NCBI RefSeq assembly: GCF_013204845.1 | Contig: NZ_JABMKY010000007.1 | Span: forward strand, 1 to 64,000 | Length of the DNA: 64,000 nucleotides | Reading direction: 5' to 3' | Origin: Paenibacillus qinlingensis | Lineage (GTDB): Bacteria > Bacillota > Bacilli > Paenibacillales > NBRC-103111 | Shown here: in pieces, positions 17,234-24,542 of the stretch | Position numbering within the stretch: position 1 is the first letter of the stretch | Layout of the letters: every line of letters starts with the position of its first letter | Notes under the pieces: model-generated | Database searches by the model: none | Told to the model about the DNA's origin: nothing | Seen by the model: the letters and a program-made list of their open reading frames with translations, nothing else | Program-made: the position numbers and the translations under genes

Positions 17234-17677
17234 TTAGGCTAGTGCTGCTGCGAATTTAAGGCCAAGCTCATGGCACAATTGTTTCTCATCCTTGGATGGA
17301 TTAAGTTCTACTTTGAAACCATCAAATACTTTTTCCCCGCCAATTTCAGCCAACTTCTCTTCAAGCGTATCTACTGCTTTGCCAAAATAGGTGTAAGAAG
17401 AATCAGCAGAACCAAATACGCCGAACTTGCGTCCTTCTAGATTAATGTCATCCATTTCATCGTAGAAATCTTCGTACTCATCCGGTAAATCGCCATCTCC
17501 CCACGTATAAGCCCCGAGGAGAACACCTTCATATTTCTCGAGCTCACTCGCGTTCGTATCCATGACGTTTTTGAGAACAGGCTCTATCCCTGCCTCTTGA
17601 ATGCCGGCTGCAATCGCCTCAGCGAGTTCTTCTGTATTTCCAGACATGCTTGCGAATACGATGATAATTTTGGACAT
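17234..17677 (-). CDS. flavodoxin
   Basis: The 147-aa protein has the FMN phosphate loop SMSGNTEELA after the first strand and the YTWGDGDLPDE segment around the isoalloxazine ring, typical of short-chain flavodoxins. It carries electrons and replaces ferredoxin when iron is scarce. ATG 17677 follows AGGAGG by six bases. A perfect Fur operator sits in its promoter, so induction under iron limitation is expected. Stands alone, facing away from the TrmB-type gene. Confidence 0.93.
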   Translation of the reverse strand: MSKIIIVFASMSGNTEELAEAIAAGIQEAGIEPVLKNVMDTNASELEKYEGVLLGAYTWGDGDLPDEYEDFYDEMDDINLEGRKFGVFGSADSSYTYFGKAVDTLEEKLAEIGGEKVFDGFKVELNPSKDEKQLCHELGLKFAAALA

Positions 17678-17726
17678 GGTGGACCTCCTAGTGGTTATAT
17701 AAAAAAGCAACCCATTAACTTCCACC

Positions 17727-17756
17727 ATATTATGTGATAATGATTATCATTGTCAA
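17727..17756 (-). promoter_or_regulatory. flavodoxin promoter enclosing the Fur site
   Basis: Read on the minus strand, TTGACA (17756-17751) and TAATAT (17732-17727) are separated by 18 bases. Only the Fur box and three more bases lie between them. Confidence 0.7.
17735..17749. promoter_or_regulatory. Fur box, perfect 7-1-7 inverted repeat
   Basis: TGATAAT-G-ATTATCA matches the Bacillus Fur consensus at all 14 arm positions. It lies between the -35 and -10 of the flavodoxin promoter, where repressor binding would exclude RNA polymerase. Confidence 0.9.
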
Positions 17757-17841
17757 TATAAAAATTAATTTGGACGTACTGTGAAACGATACGACTATGC
17801 TTTTGATCGTGCTACAATAGGGATATGAGGGGGGCTGCGCC

Positions 17842-18912
17842 ATGGAAAATGTTCTACAGCATTTGAAAAACCTTGGCTTCACGGATTTGGAAGCAAAGTG
17901 TCTGCACGTACTAGCAGTGAGTGGTACGCAAACTGGCTATGAAATCGCCAAGGGGCTTGGCGTATCGCGTTCGAACGTATATGCAGCTTTACAAAAGCTC
18001 GCAGAAAAGGGCGCAGTGCTCACGAGTCATGGTGAACCAACCGTATATCAGAGCGTACCGATTGAGGAAATCGGCGAGCGGATGGAAGCGGAGCTGCAAG
18101 CCTCTATCCGTTACGTGAAAGAGCATCTGCCCAAGCAAGAGACGCATATGTCGGAGTATTTCAGCTTGGAGGGTGAAACCAAGGTTATCGAACGTATTCG
18201 TTCGGAGCTTAGGAAAGCGCACGAGGAAGCGTTCTGTGATCTGTCTCCAGAGGAAGCGAAGCTGCTGAAGGATGATATCCGCGAGGTGTCTGCACAGGGC
18301 GTGCGTATTATTGTGATGCCTACACGTGATGCGGGAGCTGGTTTCTACCCATTTGCACGTAAACGTGGCGAGGGTCTGAAGGGGCAGCAGGGGCGTAAAT
18401 TCGCGATACTTATTGATCGTAAACTGGCGATTATTGGCACGCGAGGCGTCGAAGATCCCACGGTGGCGATGATAACCGAGCATCCTGCGATGGTGGAGCT
18501 GTTGTATAATCATTTTTGCAGCAGTGTCGTGTTACAGGAGCTTCAGCAGGATATGGGGACAAAGCTGGAGGATAAGTACGGCAAAAATTTCAAAAAAATC
18601 ATACAAAAACAGATAGATGGCAAAGTACCTGAACCGAAGAAAACGGATGATAGTAAAGCAGTTGCGCTTAAGCTTCATGCGGGTAATGAGATTGCCGGAG
18701 AGCTTGGACATCTTGATGAGAACGTATCCGGTGGAGAACTTTTGAGTGATGAGAGTGCTAAAGAAGATCATTCTGATAAGCTGGAACAAGGAAAGTCAGG
18801 ACAAGGGAAGACTGAGCAAGAAAAATTGGAAGGGAAGTCTGGACAAGGGAAGACTGAGCAAGAAAAATTGGAAGGAAAGTCTGGACAAGGGAAGAGGAAG
18901 AAGAAGAAATGA
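17842..18912 (+). CDS. TrmB-family transcriptional regulator with repetitive C-terminal tail
   Basis: The 356-aa protein has an N-terminal winged helix (about 1-70; TDLEAKCLHVLAVSG.TGYEIAKGLGVSRSNVYAALQ is the recognition region, given here in abbreviated form) followed by a coiled coil and a TrmB-type effector domain to about residue 250. The last 90 residues are Lys/Glu/Gly-rich and contain a 14-residue unit, KSGQGKTEQEKLEG, repeated 2.5 times from perfect 42-bp DNA repeats. TrmB relatives regulate sugar or metabolic genes. GAGGGGGG precedes ATG 17842. The HD hydrolase gene overlaps its stop, so both are probably co-expressed. Confidence 0.85.
   Translation: MENVLQHLKNLGFTDLEAKCLHVLAVSGTQTGYEIAKGLGVSRSNVYAALQKLAEKGAVLTSHGEPTVYQSVPIEEIGERMEAELQASIRYVKEHLPKQETHMSEYFSLEGETKVIERIRSELRKAHEEAFCDLSPEEAKLLKDDIREVSAQGVRIIVMPTRDAGAGFYPFARKRGEGLKGQQGRKFAILIDRKLAIIGTRGVEDPTVAMITEHPAMVELLYNHFCSSVVLQELQQDMGTKLEDKYGKNFKKIIQKQIDGKVPEPKKTDDSKAVALKLHAGNEIAGELGHLDENVSGGELLSDESAKEDHSDKLEQGKSGQGKTEQEKLEGKSGQGKTEQEKLEGKSGQGKRKKKK
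18790..18891 (+). repeat. 42-bp in-frame tandem repeat in the TrmB-type gene
   Basis: Two full 42-bp copies (from 18790 and 18832) and a partial third (from 18874) are nearly identical and keep the reading frame. Copy number may vary between strains, changing tail length by 14 residues per unit. Confidence 0.9.
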
Positions 18913-19595
18913 TGCAGTTTGAGGGTAGAGCAGATGGAGAGAGACTAGAGGATCAACAACGGATATTACTCGCGGCGGAGACACTCGTGAAGGAAAAGCT
19001 AGAGCGCGATAGCAGCGGCCACGATTGGTGGCATATTTATCGCGTGGTGCAGACGACGAAGCGCATTGCCGCCCAGGAGGGCGCTGACCGCTTCGTCTGC
19101 GAGCTTGCGGCGTTGCTTCACGACGTTGTCGACGAGAAGCTTAACGCCGATCCAGCTGCGGCGCAGCGCGAGCTGGAGGCTTGGCTCGCCGCCAGCGGCA
19201 CGCCGGCGGCGCAAGTAGAGCACGTGCTGGAGATTATCAGCACGATGTCTTATAAAGGCGGCGCGCGTCCGCCGATGCGCACGCTGGAGGGCCAGGTCGT
19301 GCAGGATGCCGACCGGTTGGATGCTATTGGCGCGGTGGGCATCTCGCGCGTGTTTGCCTATTCGGGCTGGAAAGGCCGCCCGATTCATGATCCTTCCGTC
19401 ATCGCGCGCGAGCACATGACAGAGGCGGAGTATCGCGGGGGCAACGACACCGCGATTAATCACTTTTACGAGAAGCTCCTCAAGTTGAAGGAGCTTATGA
19501 ATACGGCCTACGCAAGGCAGCTCGCGGAGGAGCGGCATCGCTTCATGGAGCTTTATCTGCAGCAGTTTTATGCGGAGTGGGAAGGCGAGCGATAA
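18909..19595 (+). CDS. HD-domain metal-dependent phosphohydrolase
   Basis: The 228-aa protein has H..HDWWHIYRV and ALLHDVVDEK motifs, the His-Asp metal centre of the HD superfamily, plus a conserved DADRLDAIGAVGI segment near residue 135-150. It resembles the YedJ/uncharacterised HD hydrolases that act on phosphorylated small molecules or nucleotides; the substrate is not known. ATG 18909 overlaps the stop of the TrmB-type regulator. Its coding sequence is GC-rich compared with the upstream gene. Confidence 0.88.
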   Translation: MMQFEGRADGERLEDQQRILLAAETLVKEKLERDSSGHDWWHIYRVVQTTKRIAAQEGADRFVCELAALLHDVVDEKLNADPAAAQRELEAWLAASGTPAAQVEHVLEIISTMSYKGGARPPMRTLEGQVVQDADRLDAIGAVGISRVFAYSGWKGRPIHDPSVIAREHMTEAEYRGGNDTAINHFYEKLLKLKELMNTAYARQLAEERHRFMELYLQQFYAEWEGER

Positions 19596-19607
19596 GATTG
19601 CAAATTG

Positions 19608-19632
19608 GGGAGCCGACAGTGGCTCTCTTTTT
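19608..19632 (+). terminator. terminator after the HD hydrolase
   Basis: The stem GAGCC/GGCTC with a 6-base loop is followed by a run of six T in TCTTTTTTG. Confidence 0.75.
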
Positions 19633-19732
19633 TGTGGTTTCTATACTGGGCGTACAGAATGCAATTGCATCCATCATAAGTTTGCAGTCATCCCGCGTCC
19701 GTCACCATTACCCTGTAATCTGCCAGCATCCC

Positions 19733-19995
19733 CCGATTGCCCTGTCACCGATCCTCCGTCACCCTAGCCAGCATCATCCGATTGCCCTGTCACCGATCTC
19801 CCGTCACCCTAGCCAGCATCATCCGATTGCCCTGTCACCGATCCTCCGTCACCCTAGCCAGCATCCCCCGATTGCCCTGTCACCGATCTCCCTTCACCTC
19901 AGCCAGCCCCCGATTGCCCTGTCACCGATCTCCCTCTTCACCTCAGCCAGCCCCCGATTGCCCAGTCACCCGATCCCCCCTGAGCACTCCGTCAC
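19733..19995. repeat. 45-bp tandem repeat, six copies
   Basis: A unit starting CCGATTGCCCTGTCACC recurs at 19733, 19778, 19823, 19868, 19910 and 19953, so the period is 45 bp for three copies and then 42-43. The unit is C-rich and G-poor on the plus strand. An open frame runs through it but there is no ribosome-binding site or plausible protein, so I treat it as a non-coding minisatellite. Confidence 0.9.
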
Positions 19996-20013
19996 CCTAG
20001 CGACCACATTGGT

Positions 20014-20205
20014 GATTAAATGGATATTCTCCAGTTATTTATACAGTATTCTGCCGTTTACAACAAATAACTGGATTTCCTACAGCTAATCCAAGCCAAT
20101 TCGATGGAAATGAGGAAATTAGGCGAAATCAGCTGCATATTTTCCATCTAAATACCAAATCAAGCGAGAAAGTACAAAATTAGCTACGTAAAATCCAGTT
20201 ATTTT
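20014..20205. repeat. dispersed palindrome array C
   Basis: Four imperfect 26-bp palindromes begin near 20014, 20065, 20126 and 20176 (spacing 51/61/50). Adjacent half-sites of units 1 and 2 also form an inverted repeat: TCCAGTTATTT and AAATAACTGGA flank about 24 bases. Confidence 0.78.
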
Positions 20206-20248
20206 GTGCGTAGGGAGTGTGAGTGTAACGGAAGAGGAGGAAGGGAGT

Positions 20249-20347
20249 TTGATTTGTTTGAAACAAACAGGAGTCACTAAGGCGGATAATTGTACATGTT
20301 GCGATGAACAGCAGCTAAAAGGGTTAAAACAGCAGTTGTCTCTGTAA
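20249..20347 (+). CDS. possible 32-aa small protein with a CxCC motif
   Basis: A strong GGAGGAAGGGAG ribosome-binding site is followed by TTG 20249 and 32 codons. The product has a CTCCDEQQLKGLKQQ stretch, with Cys residues that could bind metal. Its end runs into the 15-bp repeat array and no family is recognised. It could equally be a chance frame. Confidence 0.25.
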   Translation: MICLKQTGVTKADNCTCCDEQQLKGLKQQLSL

Positions 20348-20530
20348 TCGTCGTTGCTGAAACTGTCATTCCGTATTTGTTATTGCTAGAACTGTGGTTC
20401 TTGCAAATGTTGTCTCTGTAATTGTCTTTCCTATAACTGTGGTTCCAGCAACTGACGTTCCAGTAATTATCGCTCCTATAATTGTGGTTTCTGCCATTGA
20501 TGGTCCTGCAACTGCCGTTTCCAACAGCTA
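20336..20530. repeat. degenerate 15-bp tandem repeat, about 13 copies
   Basis: Period 15 with consensus TGGTTCCTGCAACTG; one copy is 14 bases long. On the minus strand nine copies stay in one frame and would encode the pentapeptide Thr-Val-Ala-Gly-Thr with conservative changes, until a TGA. It looks like the decayed remnant of a repeat-protein gene. The bases from here to 20634 hold only a C-rich tract and the start region of the DUF445 gene. Confidence 0.75.
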
Positions 20531-20634
20531 GTCTGCCCCCAATTCCTCCCCCACCAACACCCCTCCCACCTTTCCTTCCAAAATGTGATAAAATAAAAGG
20601 AATGATTCATCAACCCCACGAGGAAAGAGATGTT

Positions 20635-21894
20635 ATGACGATGAAAAAAGAAGCAAAGTATATAGCAACGGTTTCACTTGGTGTTATGGGCGCGGGCTTT
20701 CTGGCTACGTTGCCAACAGCAGTATCCGGCACCGTGTGGGGGACGTTCCTACAAGGCGGGTTCGAGGCTGGGGTAGTCGGCGGTTTGGCCGACTGGTTCG
20801 CAGTTAGCGCTCTTTTCCGTCACCCGCTTGGCATTCCCATTCCGCACACGGCGCTGTTGCCGAACAATCGGGAGAAGATTACGAAGGCGCTCGTTTCCAC
20901 TGTGCAGAATGAGCTGCTCTCCAAAGAAACCATTCGTGCTCGCCTGCAACAAATCCGGTTCTTGGAGCGCGGGCTAGAGCTGGCGGACAAGCAATTGGAC
21001 AATGTGTCCTTGCACAAAGGGCTCACTGCGCTAGCGAAACAAGCTCTTCAAGCAATTGACCTTGAGAAATTAACTCCTCTCTTGGCAGAGGAGATTCATA
21101 AAGCGATTCAAGATGTGGACACAAGTCGTCTTGTAAGAACGGTCATAGACAGCATCGAGGATGGCGGATACGATGGCAAAACATTCGATTTTGTCCTAGA
21201 CAAAGTGGCAGCTTGGGCGATCAAAGCGGATACTCGTGACCAGTTAGGCGCGATGGCGATCAAAGCTTTCGAGGGACTACAGTCCAATGGCTTCATGGCG
21301 TTTGCTGTGAATGCCTTTATCGGGATGGTGAACGAGGAGAAAATCGGTGGCATTATCCAGAATTTCGTACTCTCCTACATTGAACAAATGCGTACGAAAA
21401 ACCATCCGCGTCGGGAATCTGTACTCACGTTTATCCGGAGCGAACTGCACAAGTTAGAACGCAATCCACAGCTGCTAGCTGAACTGGAAAAACTAAAAAC
21501 GAAGCTTCCAGAAATATTCGATCTAGATGAGAAGTTAGCGCATCTACTCTCTAATCTAAAAGAAAAAGCGGAAGCGTTCATTGATGATCCCGATTTTGTT
21601 CCGCACCATGTGGTGCCAATTATCCGTAAAGTTCTTCTATCCATCCGCGAAAACCCTGATATGCTGCACAAGGGTGAAGACTGGATTCAAGAGCAGATCG
21701 CGTCTTATGTGGAACAAAATCACAGTAAAATCGGCCAACTGGTGAAAGAGAACCTAGACAAACTCGACAACGAGAAGTTGACGGTGCTCATGGAAGAGAA
21801 GATCGGCAGCGATCTGCAATGGATTCGGGTGAATGGTGCTATCTGTGGATTCATCATCGGTTTAGGGTTGGCAGGTCTTAAAATGTTATTCTAA
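20635..21894 (+). CDS. DUF445-family membrane protein
   Basis: The 419-aa protein has one or two helices near the N-terminus (around 10-60, including GGLADWFAVSALFRHPLG, a family signature), a long helical soluble domain of about 300 residues, and a C-terminal helix ending the protein. This matches DUF445 (YheB/YtjP-like) proteins of unknown role. I start at ATG 20635 with GAGGAAAG ten bases upstream; an open frame to 20482 runs through repeat DNA. The ABC importer genes follow after 26 bases without a terminator and may be co-transcribed. Confidence 0.87.
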   Translation: MTMKKEAKYIATVSLGVMGAGFLATLPTAVSGTVWGTFLQGGFEAGVVGGLADWFAVSALFRHPLGIPIPHTALLPNNREKITKALVSTVQNELLSKETIRARLQQIRFLERGLELADKQLDNVSLHKGLTALAKQALQAIDLEKLTPLLAEEIHKAIQDVDTSRLVRTVIDSIEDGGYDGKTFDFVLDKVAAWAIKADTRDQLGAMAIKAFEGLQSNGFMAFAVNAFIGMVNEEKIGGIIQNFVLSYIEQMRTKNHPRRESVLTFIRSELHKLERNPQLLAELEKLKTKLPEIFDLDEKLAHLLSNLKEKAEAFIDDPDFVPHHVVPIIRKVLLSIRENPDMLHKGEDWIQEQIASYVEQNHSKIGQLVKENLDKLDNEKLTVLMEEKIGSDLQWIRVNGAICGFIIGLGLAGLKMLF

Positions 21895-21920
21895 CGCGAC
21901 AACGTGGGGGATGAGAGAGC

Positions 21921-22760
21921 TTGATCGAAATTAAGGGAGTCAGCAAGACGTTCAACCAGCGTATCGGCGGCAATTACAAAGCGTTGGACGATATCACACT
22001 AACGATTCAAAAAGGGGAGTTCGTCTCACTGCTAGGCCCTTCAGGCTGTGGGAAATCGACAGTTCTGAACCTTGTAGCAGGGTTTGATACACAATCTGAA
22101 GGCACCATTCAGGTCAATGGGAAAAAGGTAACAGGCGCCGGTGCGGATCGCGTCGTCGTGTTTCAGGAGCATGGGTTGTTCCCATGGCTGACGGTTCTAG
22201 ACAATGTGGCCTTTGGCCTGAAGCAGAAGGGAATCGCGAAGAAAGAACGCCACGAGATGGCGATGGAGCAGATCAAATCTGTGCATCTGAGCCGTTTCGC
22301 GGACCGGTATCCGCATGAGCTCTCAGGCGGGATGAAACAGCGGGCAGCGATTGCCAGAGCGCTCGCGATGGATCCGGAAATACTGCTGATGGACGAGCCT
22401 TTCGCGGCACTAGACGAGCAAACACGCCTTATTTTGCATAAAGAATTGGAAGAAATATGGATGCGTACGCGCAAAACGATTCTCTTCATTACCCACAACA
22501 TTCGCGAAGCGGTCATCCTATCGGATCGGGTTCTGGTGATGTCTACACGTCCCGGCACGATCAAGAAGGAGTTCACTGTCAAAGCAGCGAGACCTCGCGA
22601 TAGCGCAGATTCCGTGCTCCATCATATGGAGGCGTTGATTATGGACGCACTGGCGGATGAGCTGGAGAAAGTTGTGAGAGAGGAGACTGGCGATGAGTAC
22701 AGCATTAAGAAGAACGATTTTTCTGGTACTGCTTCTGATAGCTTGGGAGGCGGGATATAG
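21921..22760 (+). CDS. ABC importer ATPase, SsuB/TauB type
   Basis: The 279-aa ATPase has Walker A GPSGCGKST near residue 40, signature LSGGMKQR, Walker B LLMDEPF and the H-loop THNIREA. This is the nitrate/sulfonate/taurine importer subfamily. Translation likely starts at TTG 21921 (GGGGGATGAGAG upstream). Its last 68 bases overlap the start of the permease gene in another frame, so the C-terminal 22 residues are doubly encoded. Confidence 0.88.
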   Translation: MIEIKGVSKTFNQRIGGNYKALDDITLTIQKGEFVSLLGPSGCGKSTVLNLVAGFDTQSEGTIQVNGKKVTGAGADRVVVFQEHGLFPWLTVLDNVAFGLKQKGIAKKERHEMAMEQIKSVHLSRFADRYPHELSGGMKQRAAIARALAMDPEILLMDEPFAALDEQTRLILHKELEEIWMRTRKTILFITHNIREAVILSDRVLVMSTRPGTIKKEFTVKAARPRDSADSVLHHMEALIMDALADELEKVVREETGDEYSIKKNDFSGTASDSLGGGI

Positions 22761-23457
22761 AATTTTCGATTGGGGCTGGAAATTTCCTTCGGTTTCCCAG
22801 ACACTGCAAGCTTTCTACGATGGTATCGTACACGGTGAGCTGCTGCAAGCTGCAGGTGCGAGTATGCTGCGATTGCTCATTTCCTTTGCTTTGTCACTCG
22901 TCATTGGAACGACGTTAGGCTTCCTATTTGCTAGATATCGCTGGCTCGATGACACGTTAGGCTTTCTAGTCGTTTCATTGCAGACCATTCCGAGTATTGC
23001 TTGGTTGCCTTTTGCTATTATTTGGTTCGGATTAAACGAATCATCGGTTATTTTCATTACAACGTTAGGTGCCACCTGGACGATGGCTTTGGCAAGCCGT
23101 ACAGGGATCAAGAATATCCCGCCGATTTATTTGCGCGCCGCTCAGACGATGGGGACAGGGAATGGTTTTAACCTATTTCTACAGGTGATGATTCCAGCTT
23201 CCTTTCCTCATTTGATCAACGGTGTACGTACAGCATGGGCATTCGCTTGGCGGGCACTCGTTGCTGGTGAGCTGATTGCGAAAGGTGCGGGGTTAGGTCA
23301 GCTTTTGCAGGATGGACGTAATCTCGGGGATACCTCTTTGATGCTCTGTATCGTCATTATTATCGCTGTGCTAGGCACGGTTTCTGACCATTTCTGCTTC
23401 AAAAAATTAGAAGATAAAGTGCTAGAGCGCTACGGCCTCGCTGGCTCCAAGTCGTAG
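22693..23457 (+). CDS. ABC importer permease, SsuC type
   Basis: The 254-aa BPD-type permease has six helices and the EAA-type coupling loop (ppiYlrAAqTMGtg..F, near residue 145-165). GAGGAG at 22679-22684 precedes ATG 22693 even though this lies within the ATPase gene. Partner of the flanking ATPase and binding protein; probably imports aliphatic sulfonates or related organosulfur or aromatic precursors. Confidence 0.88.
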   Translation: MSTALRRTIFLVLLLIAWEAGYRIFDWGWKFPSVSQTLQAFYDGIVHGELLQAAGASMLRLLISFALSLVIGTTLGFLFARYRWLDDTLGFLVVSLQTIPSIAWLPFAIIWFGLNESSVIFITTLGATWTMALASRTGIKNIPPIYLRAAQTMGTGNGFNLFLQVMIPASFPHLINGVRTAWAFAWRALVAGELIAKGAGLGQLLQDGRNLGDTSLMLCIVIIIAVLGTVSDHFCFKKLEDKVLERYGLAGSKS

Positions 23458-23469
23458 AGGAGTGGCGTG

Positions 23470-24495
23470 ATGACTAGACGTATTAACATACTTCTGCTGT
23501 TACTCTTCGCGATGACACTCCTGAGTGCATGTGAGGAGAAGCTGACAGCATCCGGCAAACCACAAGTCGTTCGAGTCGGTGTATTCAAAAATGTGACCCA
23601 TGCCGCCGCGTACATCGCGCTGGAAAAAGGTTACTTTGCCCGCGAATGGGGCGACGAAGTAAAGATCGAAGTGACACCTTTCGATAACGGTTCCGATCTG
23701 TCCATCGCGATGGCGACAGGGGATATCGACGTTGGATTCGTAGGTCCAGGACCTGCGACGACCTTTTTTCTGAAAAGCGGCAATTTCCGCGTGGTCTCCG
23801 GATCCAACAACGGCGGTGCCGTGCTGGTAGCGAGATCAGATGCGGGTATTCAAACGACCGCTGACTTGCGAGATAAAACCATCGCGATTCCTGCTAAGGG
23901 AAACACGAATGAAATTTCACTGCGTCTACTGCTTGGGCAAGCAGGAATTTCGCTAGGTAGAGGCGCAGATAACGCGCATCTCATCGTTCGCTCTCCTGCG
24001 GATACGCTCATCTCTTTCCGTCAGAAAGAGATCGATGCTGCCTTGGTCCCGGAACCATGGGGGACCCAGATTGAGAAGGCAGGGGTCGGAAAAGTTGTTG
24101 CCGATTGGCAAGCGATCCCGCCAAACAAGGGGGACTACCCTACCGTGATCATGGTGGCCAGTGATACGTTTATCGCCAAGCATCGTGATATTGTGAAGGG
24201 GGCGATCAAGGCTAATTTGGACGGCATTGCGTTCATTCAAAGCAGTCCTGACCAAGCCTATGATCTGATTAACAATCAACTGAAACAATACAGCGGTAAG
24301 GGCATGGACAAAGGCTTGATTAAAGCCTCGCTCAGCCGCCTGAAACTGACGACGGATGTTGATGTCAAGGTCATGGAAGAGATGGCGAAAGTGTCGATCG
24401 GCGCTAGATACATCAAAGGCATTAAGCCGGAGGAGCTGAACTTGAGCAAGTTCGTGGACCTCTCCATGCTAGCTGAAGTAAAGGCTGGGCAATAA
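23470..24495 (+). CDS. ABC importer substrate-binding lipoprotein (SsuA/NMT1-like)
   Basis: The 341-aa protein has a lipoprotein signal ending LLSAC (lipid Cys about 22), followed by a periplasmic-binding-protein type II fold: VGVFKNVTHAAAYIALEKGYF, a G-D-I-D-V-G-F segment, and IPAKGNTNE. This is the SsuA/TauA/NMT1 family. ATG 23470 has GAGGAG seven bases upstream; a GTG directly before is less well placed. It ends in a long shared terminator. The ligand could be a sulfonate, but nitrate, taurine or a pyrimidine precursor cannot be excluded. Confidence 0.85.
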   Translation: MTRRINILLLLLFAMTLLSACEEKLTASGKPQVVRVGVFKNVTHAAAYIALEKGYFAREWGDEVKIEVTPFDNGSDLSIAMATGDIDVGFVGPGPATTFFLKSGNFRVVSGSNNGGAVLVARSDAGIQTTADLRDKTIAIPAKGNTNEISLRLLLGQAGISLGRGADNAHLIVRSPADTLISFRQKEIDAALVPEPWGTQIEKAGVGKVVADWQAIPPNKGDYPTVIMVASDTFIAKHRDIVKGAIKANLDGIAFIQSSPDQAYDLINNQLKQYSGKGMDKGLIKASLSRLKLTTDVDVKVMEEMAKVSIGARYIKGIKPEELNLSKFVDLSMLAEVKAGQ

Positions 24496-24500
24496 GGTGA

Positions 24501-24542
24501 AAGAAACACCCAGTTGACCATATGGTTAACTGGGTGTTTCTT
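24501..24542. terminator. bidirectional terminator, 21-bp arms
   Basis: A near-perfect 42-base inverted repeat (one G-T pair) has A- and T-rich outer ends on both strands. It lies between the convergent importer and histidine kinase genes; the last two bases of its right arm are part of the kinase stop codon. Confidence 0.92.

Noticed and set aside
19733..19995. CRISPR-like array
   Set aside because: The repeats are contiguous with no unique spacers, and no cas genes are present.
19577..20089. 170-codon frame through the 45-bp repeats
   Set aside because: Composed of repeated Pro/His/Ser units and begins inside the HD hydrolase gene without a ribosome-binding site.
20482..20634. Upstream extension of the DUF445 gene
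   Set aside because: Runs through the 15-bp repeats and a C-rich tract; a good ribosome-binding site fits ATG 20635.
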